From Prochlorococcus marinus str. MIT 9215 (GTDB lineage: Bacteria; Cyanobacteriota; Cyanobacteriia; PCC-6307; Cyanobiaceae), in NCBI GenBank assembly GCA_949486985.1, contig CATBLW010000315.1:1-14878 (forward strand): a stretch of DNA of 14,878 bases, given 5' to 3'. Made by a program: the position numbers and the translations under genes. Within the stretch, counting starts at the first letter, position 1; each line of letters opens with the position of its first letter. The notes beneath the pieces were generated by a model. It worked only from the letters and a program-made list of their open reading frames with translations, was not told the DNA's origin and did no database searches. Positions 6,490 through 13,967 of the stretch are shown here, piece after piece.

Positions 6490-7629
6490 TCAGGCAGCTT
6501 GAGACTCCTGAGCAACAGCAGGCTTCGTCGCCGCAGTGCGGGCTGCCGCCGCTAATGGACGCATCGAATTAGACGTCACCTCAGACCCCTCTGTGAGCTT
6601 CTGACGCACCAACACTTCAATCTGATCGCTGGCTTCAGCATTTTGTTCAAGCCAAGTGATCGTGTTGTCACGCCCCTGACCAATGTTGTCGCCCTCGTAG
6701 CTGTACCAAGCACCTTTGCGGATGACCACACCCGTTTCCTCAGCCAAATCAAGCAAGCAACCAAGGGTGCTGATCCCGCGGCCAAAAAGAATGTCGAATT
6801 CAGCGATACGGAACGGCGGTGCCACCTTGTTCTTCGCCACCTTCACCTTGGCACGAATGCCATATTCCTCAGTGCCGCGCTTCAACGTCTGAATGCGACG
6901 GATATCGAGCCTGACAGAGGCATAGAACTTGAGAGCGTTACCACCGGTTGTCGTCTCTGGATTGCCGTAAGTGACTCCGATCTTGAGGCGCAACTGATTG
7001 AGGAAAATCACTGTGCAACCGGATTTGCCGATGTTGCCAGTGATCTTGCGCATCGCCTGACTCATCAGACGCGCCTGGCTACCCACAGCCAAATCTCCCA
7101 TCTCTCCCTCGATTTCTGCACGGGGAGTCAGCGCGGCAACAGAGTCGATGACGACGATATCCACAGCCGCCGAACGCACCAACTGATCAACAATTTCAAG
7201 CGCCATCTCGCCCGTATCCGGTTGAGACACCAACAGATTCTCAATATCGACACCGAGAGAAGCGGCGTAAACAGGATCGAGAGCATGCTCAGCATCCACA
7301 AAAGCCGCGACACCACCACGGCGTTGCACCTCAGCGATGGCATGCAAAGTCAAGGTGGTTTTACCAGAACTCTCCGGGCCGTACACCTCAACGACACGTC
7401 CCTTCGGATAGCCACCACCAAGAGCAAGATCAAGAGTTAGCGCCCCTGTGGAGATGGTCTCCACCCTCATGCGAGAGGCATCGCCCAAACGCATGATCGA
7501 CCCCTTGCCAAAATTACGCTCGATCTGCCCAAGCACCAAATTGAGTGCCTTGTCCCGCTCTCCCGAACGAGCCTCTGACTGGCGGGCACTGGAACTGGAA
7601 GATTGAGTGGCTTTCACGTCAACTGACAT
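6490..7629 (-). CDS. recA: RecA recombinase
   Basis: This 379-residue RecA catalyses ATP-dependent strand exchange in homologous recombination and triggers LexA self-cleavage in the SOS response. Walker A is GPESSGKTT (84-92) and Walker B is VVIDSVAAL (159-167). The loop L2 and DNA-contact region reads NQLRLKIGV then NPETTTGGNALKFYASVR (about 211-240). The Ser-rich N-terminal tail (ATQSSSSSARQSEA) and Ala-rich, non-acidic C-terminal tail differ from E. coli RecA, whose tail is strongly acidic. The ATG at 7629 (MSVDVKATQS) is the only ATG before the conserved core. The frame is open to a TTG at 7722, but that extension looks unlike RecA. No clear Shine-Dalgarno sequence is present. A candidate LexA box lies about 130 bp upstream. 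Confidence 0.97.
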   Translation of the reverse strand: MSVDVKATQSSSSSARQSEARSGERDKALNLVLGQIERNFGKGSIMRLGDASRMRVETISTGALTLDLALGGGYPKGRVVEVYGPESSGKTTLTLHAIAEVQRRGGVAAFVDAEHALDPVYAASLGVDIENLLVSQPDTGEMALEIVDQLVRSAAVDIVVIDSVAALTPRAEIEGEMGDLAVGSQARLMSQAMRKITGNIGKSGCTVIFLNQLRLKIGVTYGNPETTTGGNALKFYASVRLDIRRIQTLKRGTEEYGIRAKVKVAKNKVAPPFRIAEFDILFGRGISTLGCLLDLAEETGVVIRKGAWYSYEGDNIGQGRDNTITWLEQNAEASDQIEVLVRQKLTEGSEVTSNSMRPLAAAARTAATKPAVAQESQAA

Positions 7630-7759
7630 ATCAATAGAGAAGGAAGAAGCAGGCGGTTGCTGTCGGCCAGCGGGCTGAACAGCGCCTAAACGCTGGAGCA
7701 GAACTGACTGGCATCCAGACAAAGGTCCAATGCCACCAAAACGGCGAACCGTCCCATGT

Positions 7760-7773
7760 AGTACAAGCGTACG
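7760..7773 (-). promoter_or_regulatory. Candidate LexA (SOS) box upstream of recA
   Basis: Read on the minus strand the site is CGTACGCTTGTACT. It matches the cyanobacterial LexA consensus RGTACNNNDGTWCB at all fixed positions except the first (C instead of a purine). Two GTAC half-sites are separated by four bases. It lies in the 152-bp gap between the HAD gene and recA, where the recA promoter is expected. The consensus is from established knowledge; binding is inferred. Confidence 0.6.
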
Positions 7774-7781
7774 CTAACGAA

Positions 7782-8558
7782 TCAGGGCCAGCTCGCCAAG
7801 GGGGACGCCAAAGCTTCTGGCTCGAGCAAGTGAATCCCCCTAGGCAACGATTGCCTGTCTTCAGGTTTCAAATATCCCCAGCTCGCCAGATAACAAGGCA
7901 AAGAAGCCAGGCCAGGAGTCGCAAGCACCGTCTCGAGTGTGGCGCGACGGTCCTCGACAAATCCTCGCAGCAATCGTTGCGAAGCCAAGCGCAGCAACAC
8001 CTCTGGCTTGCTCCCAGACTCATGACCATAAAGCTCACTAGGCGAGAGCTGGAGAGAAGACAGCAGTTCAGCAGTGAACGCCGCTCCCTTGGTTGTGAGA
8101 ACAACCCAATCCACGCCTTCAGCAGCCAACCCCGCCAAGCGCTCAACCACTCCGGGGAAAGGGCGATGACGGGCCAACCATGCTGATCGATCCACCGCTA
8201 CGGCCTTGCGCCGCGCCTGCTCCAAGGATTCCTGGAGTTGAGCTGGTTGCCAACCCCAGGCCTCCAATGCCTGCTGAGATCGCAAGGAATAGTCCGCCGC
8301 ATAAGCCCTAGGGCCCTGCAAACGCAATGGGCTGTCTGGTCGCAAGAGCTCCGCTGCTAGCAAAACCATCTCCCATCCGTAATGAATACAGGGGCGCAGC
8401 AGGCGAAAGGCTTCAGGAACCTCGACAGGCAACGACTCCGAACCGGAAGCCGTATCCACCAACGTCATACAGGCCTGGCGCGAACTCCACCAGTACTCAC
8501 CCATGCCATCAACAATGACCCCGTCGAAATCAAATACCAACAGGGGCCGGGAGTTCAA
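7782..8558 (-). CDS. HAD-superfamily hydrolase
   Basis: This 258-residue hydrolase has all four HAD motifs: the nucleophile and general acid D10/D12 in FDFDGVIVDG, motif II threonine in VLTTKG (about 154-158), the motif III lysine K184 in SGSKPE, and the motif IV acids E202/D203 in FVEDR. A helical cap probably occupies residues 20-130. Such enzymes are typically phosphatases; the substrate cannot be predicted from the sequence. The start is a TTG at 8558 (then NSRPLLVFDFDG). No ATG or GTG lies between the tRNA gene and the first motif, and a start further up would lie in the tRNA. It begins 15 bases after the tRNA 3' end, so it is probably transcribed together with that tRNA. recA follows 152 bp downstream with its own probable promoter. 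Confidence 0.85.
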   Translation of the reverse strand: MNSRPLLVFDFDGVIVDGMGEYWWSSRQACMTLVDTASGSESLPVEVPEAFRLLRPCIHYGWEMVLLAAELLRPDSPLRLQGPRAYAADYSLRSQQALEAWGWQPAQLQESLEQARRKAVAVDRSAWLARHRPFPGVVERLAGLAAEGVDWVVLTTKGAAFTAELLSSLQLSPSELYGHESGSKPEVLLRLASQRLLRGFVEDRRATLETVLATPGLASLPCYLASWGYLKPEDRQSLPRGIHLLEPEALASPLASWP

Positions 8559-8573
8559 CGGAAATTTGAAAAA

Positions 8574-8645
8574 CTGGGCCGCTAGGATTCGAACCTAGGA
8601 ATGGCGAGACCAAAACCCGCTGCCTTACCGCTTGGCGACGGCCCA
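8574..8645 (-). tRNA. tRNA-Gln (anticodon UUG)
   Basis: A 72-base cloverleaf can be drawn: acceptor TGGGCCG/CGGCCCA, D arm GCC/GGC with loop AAGCGGTAA, anticodon stem GCGGG/CTCGC with loop TTTTGGT (anticodon UUG), and T arm CTAGG/CCTAG with loop TTCGAAT. The U1-A72 pair and the G73 discriminator agree with glutamine tRNAs. The CCA end is not encoded. Confidence 0.95.
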
Positions 8646-8694
8646 TTGATCCAGATCGACACCCAAACGAAGGGAATGTCACTGGTGTGCACAT

Positions 8695-8724
8695 AGTTAC
8701 CCATAGAGGAGTGTCCTTCGTCAA
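8695..8724 (-). promoter_or_regulatory. Weak candidate promoter for tRNA-Gln
   Basis: On the minus strand TTGACG (8724-8719) is a good -35 box, followed after 18 bases by GTAACT (8700-8695), which is only a poor -10 box. It is about 50 bp upstream of the tRNA, within the 104-bp gap after the R3H ATPase gene. A second TTGACT lies about 16 bases further upstream. Confidence 0.25.
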
Positions 8725-8749
8725 TCCATCCACAACAGTCAAGCCATCT

Positions 8750-10405
8750 TTATGGGGGATAAACCCTCAATCGCTGTTGATCCGCCTGACCAAACACATC
8801 ACTACGTAAGCGATAGCGCATCACCAAATCAGCCTGCATCTCACGCACTTTCTCACTACGGGGAAGCAACTCAACTGGGCGACCAAGAGGCACCACAACT
8901 TTTTCAACTGCCAATCTGCATTCCTCAAGTGCAGCCAAAGAATCCTCTCGATCAGCCGCAGTTTCGATTGGCTCATCGCCACCATCGGAACGACGGGCCA
9001 ACAAGCGCTCCAAGGCACGCTCCACCTGGGGCATGGTGTCGGACTTAATCACAAGGACCGGCACCCTGGACTCACGTGCCTGGCGTCTTAAGGCTGGCTG
9101 CTGGCCCAATCCCTTACGAATGCTGAGGACCACATCAGCTTGATCGAGATCATCCACCGAGCGGGCAGGCCAACCATGGCGACGAATGGCCTCATTGACG
9201 AGTTGAGGAGTAATGCCACAACAAAGGACTTGCAGCGCAAGCTGCTCTGAAACCTTGGGCAATTCAGCCTCTAACGATTCGGGATCAGATGGTGATTCTG
9301 CTCGCACCGCTGCGCGAGAACGCTGTCTCGGAGAAGGCTCCATCGGATCAGGCAAAGGCACAGCTGCCAAGGCGGGCCTACGCAAGGGCGATGGCAACGA
9401 GGCAGGATCCAGCCGCCGTACAGATCCATCGGCGGCCAACTCACGTTCCTGGGCACGAGGCAAATGTCCCCGCAACAACAAATCCACAGTTGCAGCAACA
9501 TCAGCATGGATCGACCAGCGATGTCGGGTGTGCATTTCAACCGCCAAAGGGAACGTCGGCTCAGCTGCTCGCTCAAGCACTGTCTTCTGTGTGCGCCGAC
9601 GTCGCGCCTCATCGTCACCGAGGGTGACGGACTGAATGCCACCCACCAAGTCACTAAGGGTGGGGTTCTTGATCAAATTAGCCAGCGCATTGCCGTGAGC
9701 AGTGCCAACCAACTGGACCCCTCTTTCGGCAATCGTGCGCGCAGCTTGAGCCTCCAATTCCGTGCCGATCTCATCAATAACGATGACTTCAGGCATATGG
9801 TTTTCCACCGCTTCGATCATGACTTGATGCTGCTGTTCAGGCCTGGCCACTTGCATGCGCCGGGCCCGACCGATCGCAGGGTGAGGAATATCACCATCCC
9901 CAGCAATCTCATTGCTGGTATCGATCACAACGACGCGTCGTTGTAGGTCATCAGCCAGAACCCTGGCGATCTCACGCAGCGCTGTCGTCTTGCCGACTCC
10001 AGGGCGCCCCATCAACAACAGCGACTGACCGGTATCGAGCAGATCTCGCACCATCGCGACAGTGCCGAAAACAGCCCTCCCGACACGACATGTGAGGCCC
10101 ACGACATCTCGCTGACGATTGCGAATGGCGCTAATGCGATGAAGAGTCCGTTCAATGCCGGCACGGTTATCAGCACCAAACTGGCCCAACCGATCAACAG
10201 TTGCCTGCAAGTCAGAGCGCGTCAAACAGGCATCGCCCAAAGCCAAAGCTCGGCCTGGGTATCGAGCTTCAGGAACCCTGCCGAGATCAAGAACAACCTC
10301 AAGCAACTGCTCGCGTCGCAGCGGCTCAGCGAGAGCCTGCTGAACAGCAGAAGGCAACAGCTCAAGAAGCCTGTCCAGGTCATCAGTGATGCGCTGTGGG
10401 GTCAT
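8750..10405 (-). CDS. AAA+ ATPase of the Ycf45/SpoIIIAA type with degenerate C-terminal R3H domain
   Basis: This 551-residue protein has a P-loop ATPase domain with Walker A GRPGVGKT (133-140), the stretch VVVIDTSNEIAGDGD (158-172), Walker B VIVIDEIG (207-214) and sensor-like GTAHGN. A low-complexity Pro/Arg/Ser linker (about 335-385) follows. Then comes a globular segment (about 390-460) and a C-terminal R3H-like segment, LLPRSEKVREMQADLVMRY onward to the end. The family is widespread in cyanobacteria and chloroplast genomes (ycf45) and resembles the sporulation ATPase SpoIIIAA; its function is not firmly established, but nucleic-acid binding is suspected. In the R3H motif R-x3-H, Arg521 is present but position 525 is Ala instead of His. 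The ATG at 10405 has AGGGCG just before it. It lies 68 bp downstream of ldpA on the same strand and is probably in the ndhN-ldpA transcription unit. Confidence 0.85.
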   Translation of the reverse strand: MTPQRITDDLDRLLELLPSAVQQALAEPLRREQLLEVVLDLGRVPEARYPGRALALGDACLTRSDLQATVDRLGQFGADNRAGIERTLHRISAIRNRQRDVVGLTCRVGRAVFGTVAMVRDLLDTGQSLLLMGRPGVGKTTALREIARVLADDLQRRVVVIDTSNEIAGDGDIPHPAIGRARRMQVARPEQQHQVMIEAVENHMPEVIVIDEIGTELEAQAARTIAERGVQLVGTAHGNALANLIKNPTLSDLVGGIQSVTLGDDEARRRRTQKTVLERAAEPTFPLAVEMHTRHRWSIHADVAATVDLLLRGHLPRAQERELAADGSVRRLDPASLPSPLRRPALAAVPLPDPMEPSPRQRSRAAVRAESPSDPESLEAELPKVSEQLALQVLCCGITPQLVNEAIRRHGWPARSVDDLDQADVVLSIRKGLGQQPALRRQARESRVPVLVIKSDTMPQVERALERLLARRSDGGDEPIETAADREDSLAALEECRLAVEKVVVPLGRPVELLPRSEKVREMQADLVMRYRLRSDVFGQADQQRLRVYPP

Positions 10406-10473
10406 CGCCCTGAGAATTCACAACCTTGCAAAGGCCAAGGTTTTAAGTGCTTTGCACAGTCTGTCGACTCTGA

Positions 10474-11538
10474 TCAGCGCGACAACCATGGACGAACCAG
10501 CTTCTGCGCCTTCGCAACGGCCGCACACCAACCTTCCGGCCAATCCCTCAAGCTAATTTCCCTCGCCTGAGCTTCCTGCAACCAAGGTTGAAGCAAGCGG
10601 CGTGCCATCCCTCCGAACGCAACACCTGCAGGTCCGTCGTTTTCCGGCAGATGCAGAATCGTGTGGTCATTCGTGCCTCCGGCAAGCTGAAGAGGGCCAG
10701 GGGGAGCAAGGTGGCGAACACCATGCCAAAGCGCCACAGCCGCTCTTGCCGTTCCCGCTCCCACATCGCCACTCATCGGGCGGCCGTCAAGCTGCCAGAG
10801 CGGCCGTTGGCCATAACGCCGCAAGCAGTCGTGACGTTGCCATAACTCACGCGCAAGTGAATGAACAGTTAAGCCATGTCCTTCCAGCCCACAACTGACT
10901 GCAAGTCGCTGCAAAGGCAGTTGCACATCCATCAATGCCGCAATCGTTGATTGAAAAGCCTCAGCCCGGCCCGGCGCCGTATGAATTTCCACCGCATCAG
11001 GGCGCAATTCGGCCAACATTGGAGCGAGATCGTCAAGACCAAGCCGGCGATCCTCTAGGTCGATAAGGCCTAGAGGGCAGGCCGGCAGACAACGACCACA
11101 GCCATAACAACGACTGGCATGAATGCCTCCTTCTCCAGCGATGGCATCAGCTGGACACACCCTCTGGCAAGGGCGTCGACAATCGCTGGGACAACGCTGG
11201 GGATCAAACCAAGCCTTACGAAAATGAGCGTCTTGACCATCGCTAACGCTCACCATCAGCCAAGGGCGATAACCCCATTGCGATTGCACCCAATCAAGCC
11301 CCTGTCGGGCAGCCCTGACCACCGCCTCATCAGCCGCAACATCAACACAATGCACTCCTGCTGCTGCATAAACCGCACAGAGATCACTGATGGCAGGCAA
11401 GTCTTGATTACTCGCACCACAGATCAACTTCACCCAGCCCCCTCGAGCCAGGGCGAGATCACCGCTAACAGGGCTCTGCTTTAAGGCAACCAGGGTGATA
11501 AATCTCAGTCCCCAAGAAGAGTTTGCATCGGCTGCCAA
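10474..11538 (-). CDS. ldpA: LdpA, iron-sulfur protein of the circadian input pathway
   Basis: This 354-residue (or shorter) protein matches LdpA (light-dependent period), which carries iron-sulfur clusters and passes redox state to the cyanobacterial clock. The diagnostic N-terminal block is WVKLICGASNQDLPAI. Two cysteine clusters are visible: C116, C120, C124 and C128 (CPSDC-RRPC-QRVCP), and C144, C147, C150 and C154 (CYGCGRCLPACP), consistent with two 4Fe-4S centres. The start is uncertain. The only upstream initiator in frame is a TTG at 11538, which lies inside ndhN and gives a 34-bp overlap; a GTG at codon 36 would cut into the conserved block. The overlap suggests translational coupling to ndhN. 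Conservation of the ldpA, ndhN and rplC order in other marine strains would fit this context but was not checked here. Confidence 0.88.
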   Translation of the reverse strand: MAADANSSWGLRFITLVALKQSPVSGDLALARGGWVKLICGASNQDLPAISDLCAVYAAAGVHCVDVAADEAVVRAARQGLDWVQSQWGYRPWLMVSVSDGQDAHFRKAWFDPQRCPSDCRRPCQRVCPADAIAGEGGIHASRCYGCGRCLPACPLGLIDLEDRRLGLDDLAPMLAELRPDAVEIHTAPGRAEAFQSTIAALMDVQLPLQRLAVSCGLEGHGLTVHSLARELWQRHDCLRRYGQRPLWQLDGRPMSGDVGAGTARAAVALWHGVRHLAPPGPLQLAGGTNDHTILHLPENDGPAGVAFGGMARRLLQPWLQEAQAREISLRDWPEGWCAAVAKAQKLVRPWLSR

Positions 11539-11966
11539 GACAGCTGACGAGCACCGCCCATCTCCACCACCACCCGCAAGCGCGGCTCTCGACGGCAGAG
11601 ATCACATAGAGAGAAGAGCTCGGAACGTGACAAGACCTGTCCCTCAAGCAGCCAAAGCACCACAGGCGCTTCACCAGCCAACAGTTCAGCCAGCTGTGGC
11701 ATCACCTGCTGAACCTCTCCGACTGCAGCACTACGGCCCACTCGATGATGGCCAAGATGGGGAGGTCGTATTCCATGGGTTTGGAACAGAAAAACCTCCG
11801 GATCGCCAAGACCACGCGCAGAGCTCAACTGGGTGCGATAACCCGCAGCCCTCAAACGACGAAGCAACCTTGTTTCCGCTCCACCTTCCAAAGGAACGTT
11901 GATGGCCATACAGCCGCAAGCATCCAGGTCACGGCGAAACCCCCGACCAGAGAGCAAGAGCGGCAT
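11505..11966 (-). CDS. ndhN: NAD(P)H-quinone oxidoreductase (NDH-1) subunit N
   Basis: This 153-residue protein corresponds to NdhN, a cyanobacteria/plant-specific subunit of the NDH-1 complex on the thylakoid membrane. That complex works in cyclic electron flow, respiration and CO2 uptake. Diagnostic stretches are MPLLLSGRGFRRDLDACG, PLEGGAETRLLRRL, SARGLGDPEVFL and HGIRPPHLGH. The length agrees with the family. The start ATG at 11966 gives the expected N-terminus. The gene is first in a minus-strand run with ldpA and diverges from the ribosomal protein operon across a 396-bp gap. I see no convincing -10/-35 pair upstream. Confidence 0.93.
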   Translation of the reverse strand: MPLLLSGRGFRRDLDACGCMAINVPLEGGAETRLLRRLRAAGYRTQLSSARGLGDPEVFLFQTHGIRPPHLGHHRVGRSAAVGEVQQVMPQLAELLAGEAPVVLWLLEGQVLSRSELFSLCDLCRREPRLRVVVEMGGARQLSWQPMQTLLGD

Positions 11967-12362
11967 GGCTTCAAATAAACGAAGAAATCAAGTCTGGCAG
12001 CTCAGGAGAAGACCTCAACAGCAGTTTTGTGGTGGTGTAAAGTTTTAGTTTGCTTGTCTTTCTGCGCCCGTCCGCTAGCCGGGCCTCCAGAAGTTCAGGC
12101 AGGTTCAGCGATTGCGCTGGATCCTTAGGCCAGAGCAGGAAAGGGATTTATCCCCCCTGCCGGGAAACTAACCACCTCAACAAGGTCGGCCAAGTCCCAG
12201 CCCAGCTGATTTGCTAGCCCTACGCCGAAATCAACACATCATTCCGTTCTTCGACGGATTTGCATGTCATCGGTTTCGACAGCGCTTTCACGATCAGCTC
12301 TGCCAATCGATCTCTTGGCCTTACAGGACCAGAGGTTATCCACGCTGGCGTTCTTACCTCCA
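11967..12362 (+). promoter_or_regulatory. Gene-free divergent region and structured leader of the ribosomal protein operon
   Basis: No gene is visible in these 396 bp. Plus-strand RNA could fold into several hairpins: GCCCG/CGGGC (12066-12070 with 12080-12084); an outer stem GGCAGG/CCTGCC (12098-12103 with 12156-12161) enclosing CAGCG/CGCTG (12106-12110 with 12115-12119) and GGGA/TCCC (12143-12146 with 12151-12154); and GAGGT/ACCTC (12332-12336 with 12356-12360), which ends two bases before the rplC start. rplC has no Shine-Dalgarno sequence; ACCTCC, the complement of one, precedes its ATG. Ribosomal operons are often controlled by such leaders, for example by L4 in E. coli, but control here is inferred. 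The promoters of ndhN and rplC must lie here too. Confidence 0.4.
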
Positions 12363-13022
12363 ATGTCCATCGGCATCCTTGGCAAGAAATTGGGCATGTC
12401 CCAATTCTTCGACGAGCAAGGCAGAGCCGTCCCGGTCACCTTGATCGAGGCGGGCCCCTGCCGCATCACCCAACTCAAATCATCCAGCAGCGACGGCTAT
12501 GCCGCTGTACAGATTGGCTTTGGCGAAACCCGCGAAAAGCTAATCAACAAGCCATCCAAAGGCCACCTCTCGAAATCTGGCGAAGAACTGCTGAAGCATC
12601 TTCGTGAATACAGAGTCGAAGGTATTGACGGCCTTGAGCTTGGCGCTGCGATCACTGTCGGCAGCTTTGAAGCTGGCCAAAAAGTGGACGTCAGCGGCCA
12701 AAGCATGGGTCGAGGCTTCGCTGGTTATCAAAAGCGTCATGGTTTCACCCGTGGTCCGATGACCCACGGTTCAAAAAATCACCGCGAGCCAGGATCCACG
12801 GGTGCCGGTACAACCCCGGGACGGGTTTATCCAGGCAAACGCATGGCTGGCCGTTACGGCGGCAAACAAATCACCACGCGTGGGCTCACCATCCTCAAAA
12901 TCGATAGTGAGCAGAACCTTCTGGTGATTAAGGGTTCCGTTCCAGGCAAGCCCGGCTCACTGCTGAATATCCGGCCCGCCAATCGCGTGGGCAACAAGCC
13001 TGCCAAAGGAGGAGCTAAGTAA
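12363..13022 (+). CDS. rplC: 50S ribosomal protein L3
   Basis: This 219-residue L3 is an early assembly protein near the peptidyl transferase centre. Its N-terminus MSIGILGKKLGMSQFF and the signature GFTRGPMTHGSKNHREPGS, followed by GAGTTPGRVYPGKRMAG, are diagnostic. The ATG at 12363 gives the family's standard N-terminus. The same frame is open back to 12264, but that extension looks like leader sequence. It is the first gene of the S10-type operon here, as is usual in cyanobacteria where rpsJ lies elsewhere. Its stop overlaps the rplD start by one base (TAATG). Confidence 0.97.
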   Translation: MSIGILGKKLGMSQFFDEQGRAVPVTLIEAGPCRITQLKSSSSDGYAAVQIGFGETREKLINKPSKGHLSKSGEELLKHLREYRVEGIDGLELGAAITVGSFEAGQKVDVSGQSMGRGFAGYQKRHGFTRGPMTHGSKNHREPGSTGAGTTPGRVYPGKRMAGRYGGKQITTRGLTILKIDSEQNLLVIKGSVPGKPGSLLNIRPANRVGNKPAKGGAK

Positions 13023-13657
13023 TGGCCAATTGCATTGTTCGCGACTGGCAAGGCAAAGAGACAGGCAAGGCAAGTCTTGACCTCACCGTTGCCAAGGACT
13101 CCACAGCGGTTGATTTGATGCACCGTGCTGTACTTCGGCAGCAGGCTCACAGCCGTCAAGGAACAGCAAGCACCCTCACCCGGGCAGAAGTCCGCGGTGG
13201 TGGTCGCAAGCCTTACAAGCAAAAAGGAACAGGTCGGGCACGCCAAGGTTCAATCAGAACTCCCTTAAGACCAGGCGGCGGCATCGTCTTTGGTCCGAAG
13301 CCTCGTAGCTACAACCTGACCATGAACCGCAAGGAGCGGCGGCTTGCCTTACGCACCGCTCTGATGGCGCGTTTTAGCGATGTTGTTGTGGTTAAAGACT
13401 TCGGCAGCAAGCTTGAGGTGCCCAAGACCAAAGAGATCACCGATCTGATCGGGCGACTTGGAATCAACTCAGATTCAAAGGTTCTGATCATTCTTTCCAC
13501 CCCCTCGGATGTCGTGCGACGTTCCGTACGCAATCTCGAGAAGGTAAAGCTGATCGCCGCCGATCAACTCAACGTCTTCGATTTGCTCAACGCCAACTCC
13601 TTGGTGCTGGGTGAGGAAGCTCTCGCAACGATTCAGGAGGTTTACGGAGATGAGTGA
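13022..13657 (+). CDS. rplD: 50S ribosomal protein L4
   Basis: This 211-residue protein has the family marks RQQAHSRQGTASTLTRAEVRGGGRKPYKQKGTGRARQGS (about residues 39-77, the extended loop that reaches the exit tunnel), GPKPRSYNLTMNRKERRLAL and a C-terminal Rossmann-like half with SLVLGEEAL. The start overlaps the rplC stop, and GGAGCTAAGTA supplies the ribosome site. In E. coli L4 also represses its own operon; whether it acts on the leader upstream of rplC here is open. Confidence 0.97.
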   Translation: MANCIVRDWQGKETGKASLDLTVAKDSTAVDLMHRAVLRQQAHSRQGTASTLTRAEVRGGGRKPYKQKGTGRARQGSIRTPLRPGGGIVFGPKPRSYNLTMNRKERRLALRTALMARFSDVVVVKDFGSKLEVPKTKEITDLIGRLGINSDSKVLIILSTPSDVVRRSVRNLEKVKLIAADQLNVFDLLNANSLVLGEEALATIQEVYGDE

Positions 13658-13952
13658 ACGTTTTGAAGGTCGACTGGCCGATGTAATCCGCCGTCCGCTG
13701 ATTACAGAAAAAGCAACCAGTGCCCTGGAACTCAACCAGTACACCTTTGAGGTGGACCATCGCGCCACCAAGCCTGATATCAAAGCAGCCGTCGAAAAGC
13801 TCTTCGATGTTCGTGTGATCGGCATCAGCACCATGAATCCACCACGTCGTAGCCGTCGGGTGGGTCGCTTCGCTGGCAAGCGTGCCCAAGTGAAGAAAGC
13901 CATGGTGCGGCTTGCTGAGGGCAACACGATCCAACTCTTCCCTGAGTCCTGA
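13650..13952 (+). CDS. rplW: 50S ribosomal protein L23
   Basis: This 100-residue L23 sits at the peptide exit tunnel and docks trigger factor and SRP. The sequence VIRRPLITEKATSALELNQYTFEVD and the basic segment MNPPRRSRRVGRFAGKR are typical. The start at 13650 overlaps the end of rplD by 8 bases (ATGAGTGA), with AGGAGG about ten bases upstream, so translation is probably coupled. The frame is open further up, to 13611, but that lies inside rplD. Confidence 0.96.
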   Translation: MSERFEGRLADVIRRPLITEKATSALELNQYTFEVDHRATKPDIKAAVEKLFDVRVIGISTMNPPRRSRRVGRFAGKRAQVKKAMVRLAEGNTIQLFPES

Positions 13953-13967
13953 GGGATCTGAAACGAC

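Noticed and set aside
6643..7440. 265-codon open frame on the plus strand across recA
   Set aside because: It is wholly antisense to the highly conserved recA core and its product shows no recognisable domain; codon structure of recA explains it.
7630..7722. RecA N-terminal extension from a TTG codon
   Set aside because: The added residues do not look like RecA, and the ATG at 7629 gives an N-terminus of the expected kind.
8530..8742. 70-codon minus-strand open frame spanning tRNA-Gln
   Set aside because: It covers the tRNA gene and its promoter gap; the tRNA cloverleaf fully accounts for the sequence.
12264..12362. In-frame N-terminal extension of rplC
   Set aside because: L3 proteins begin at MSIGILGKK; the upstream 33 codons look like leader sequence and have no family similarity.
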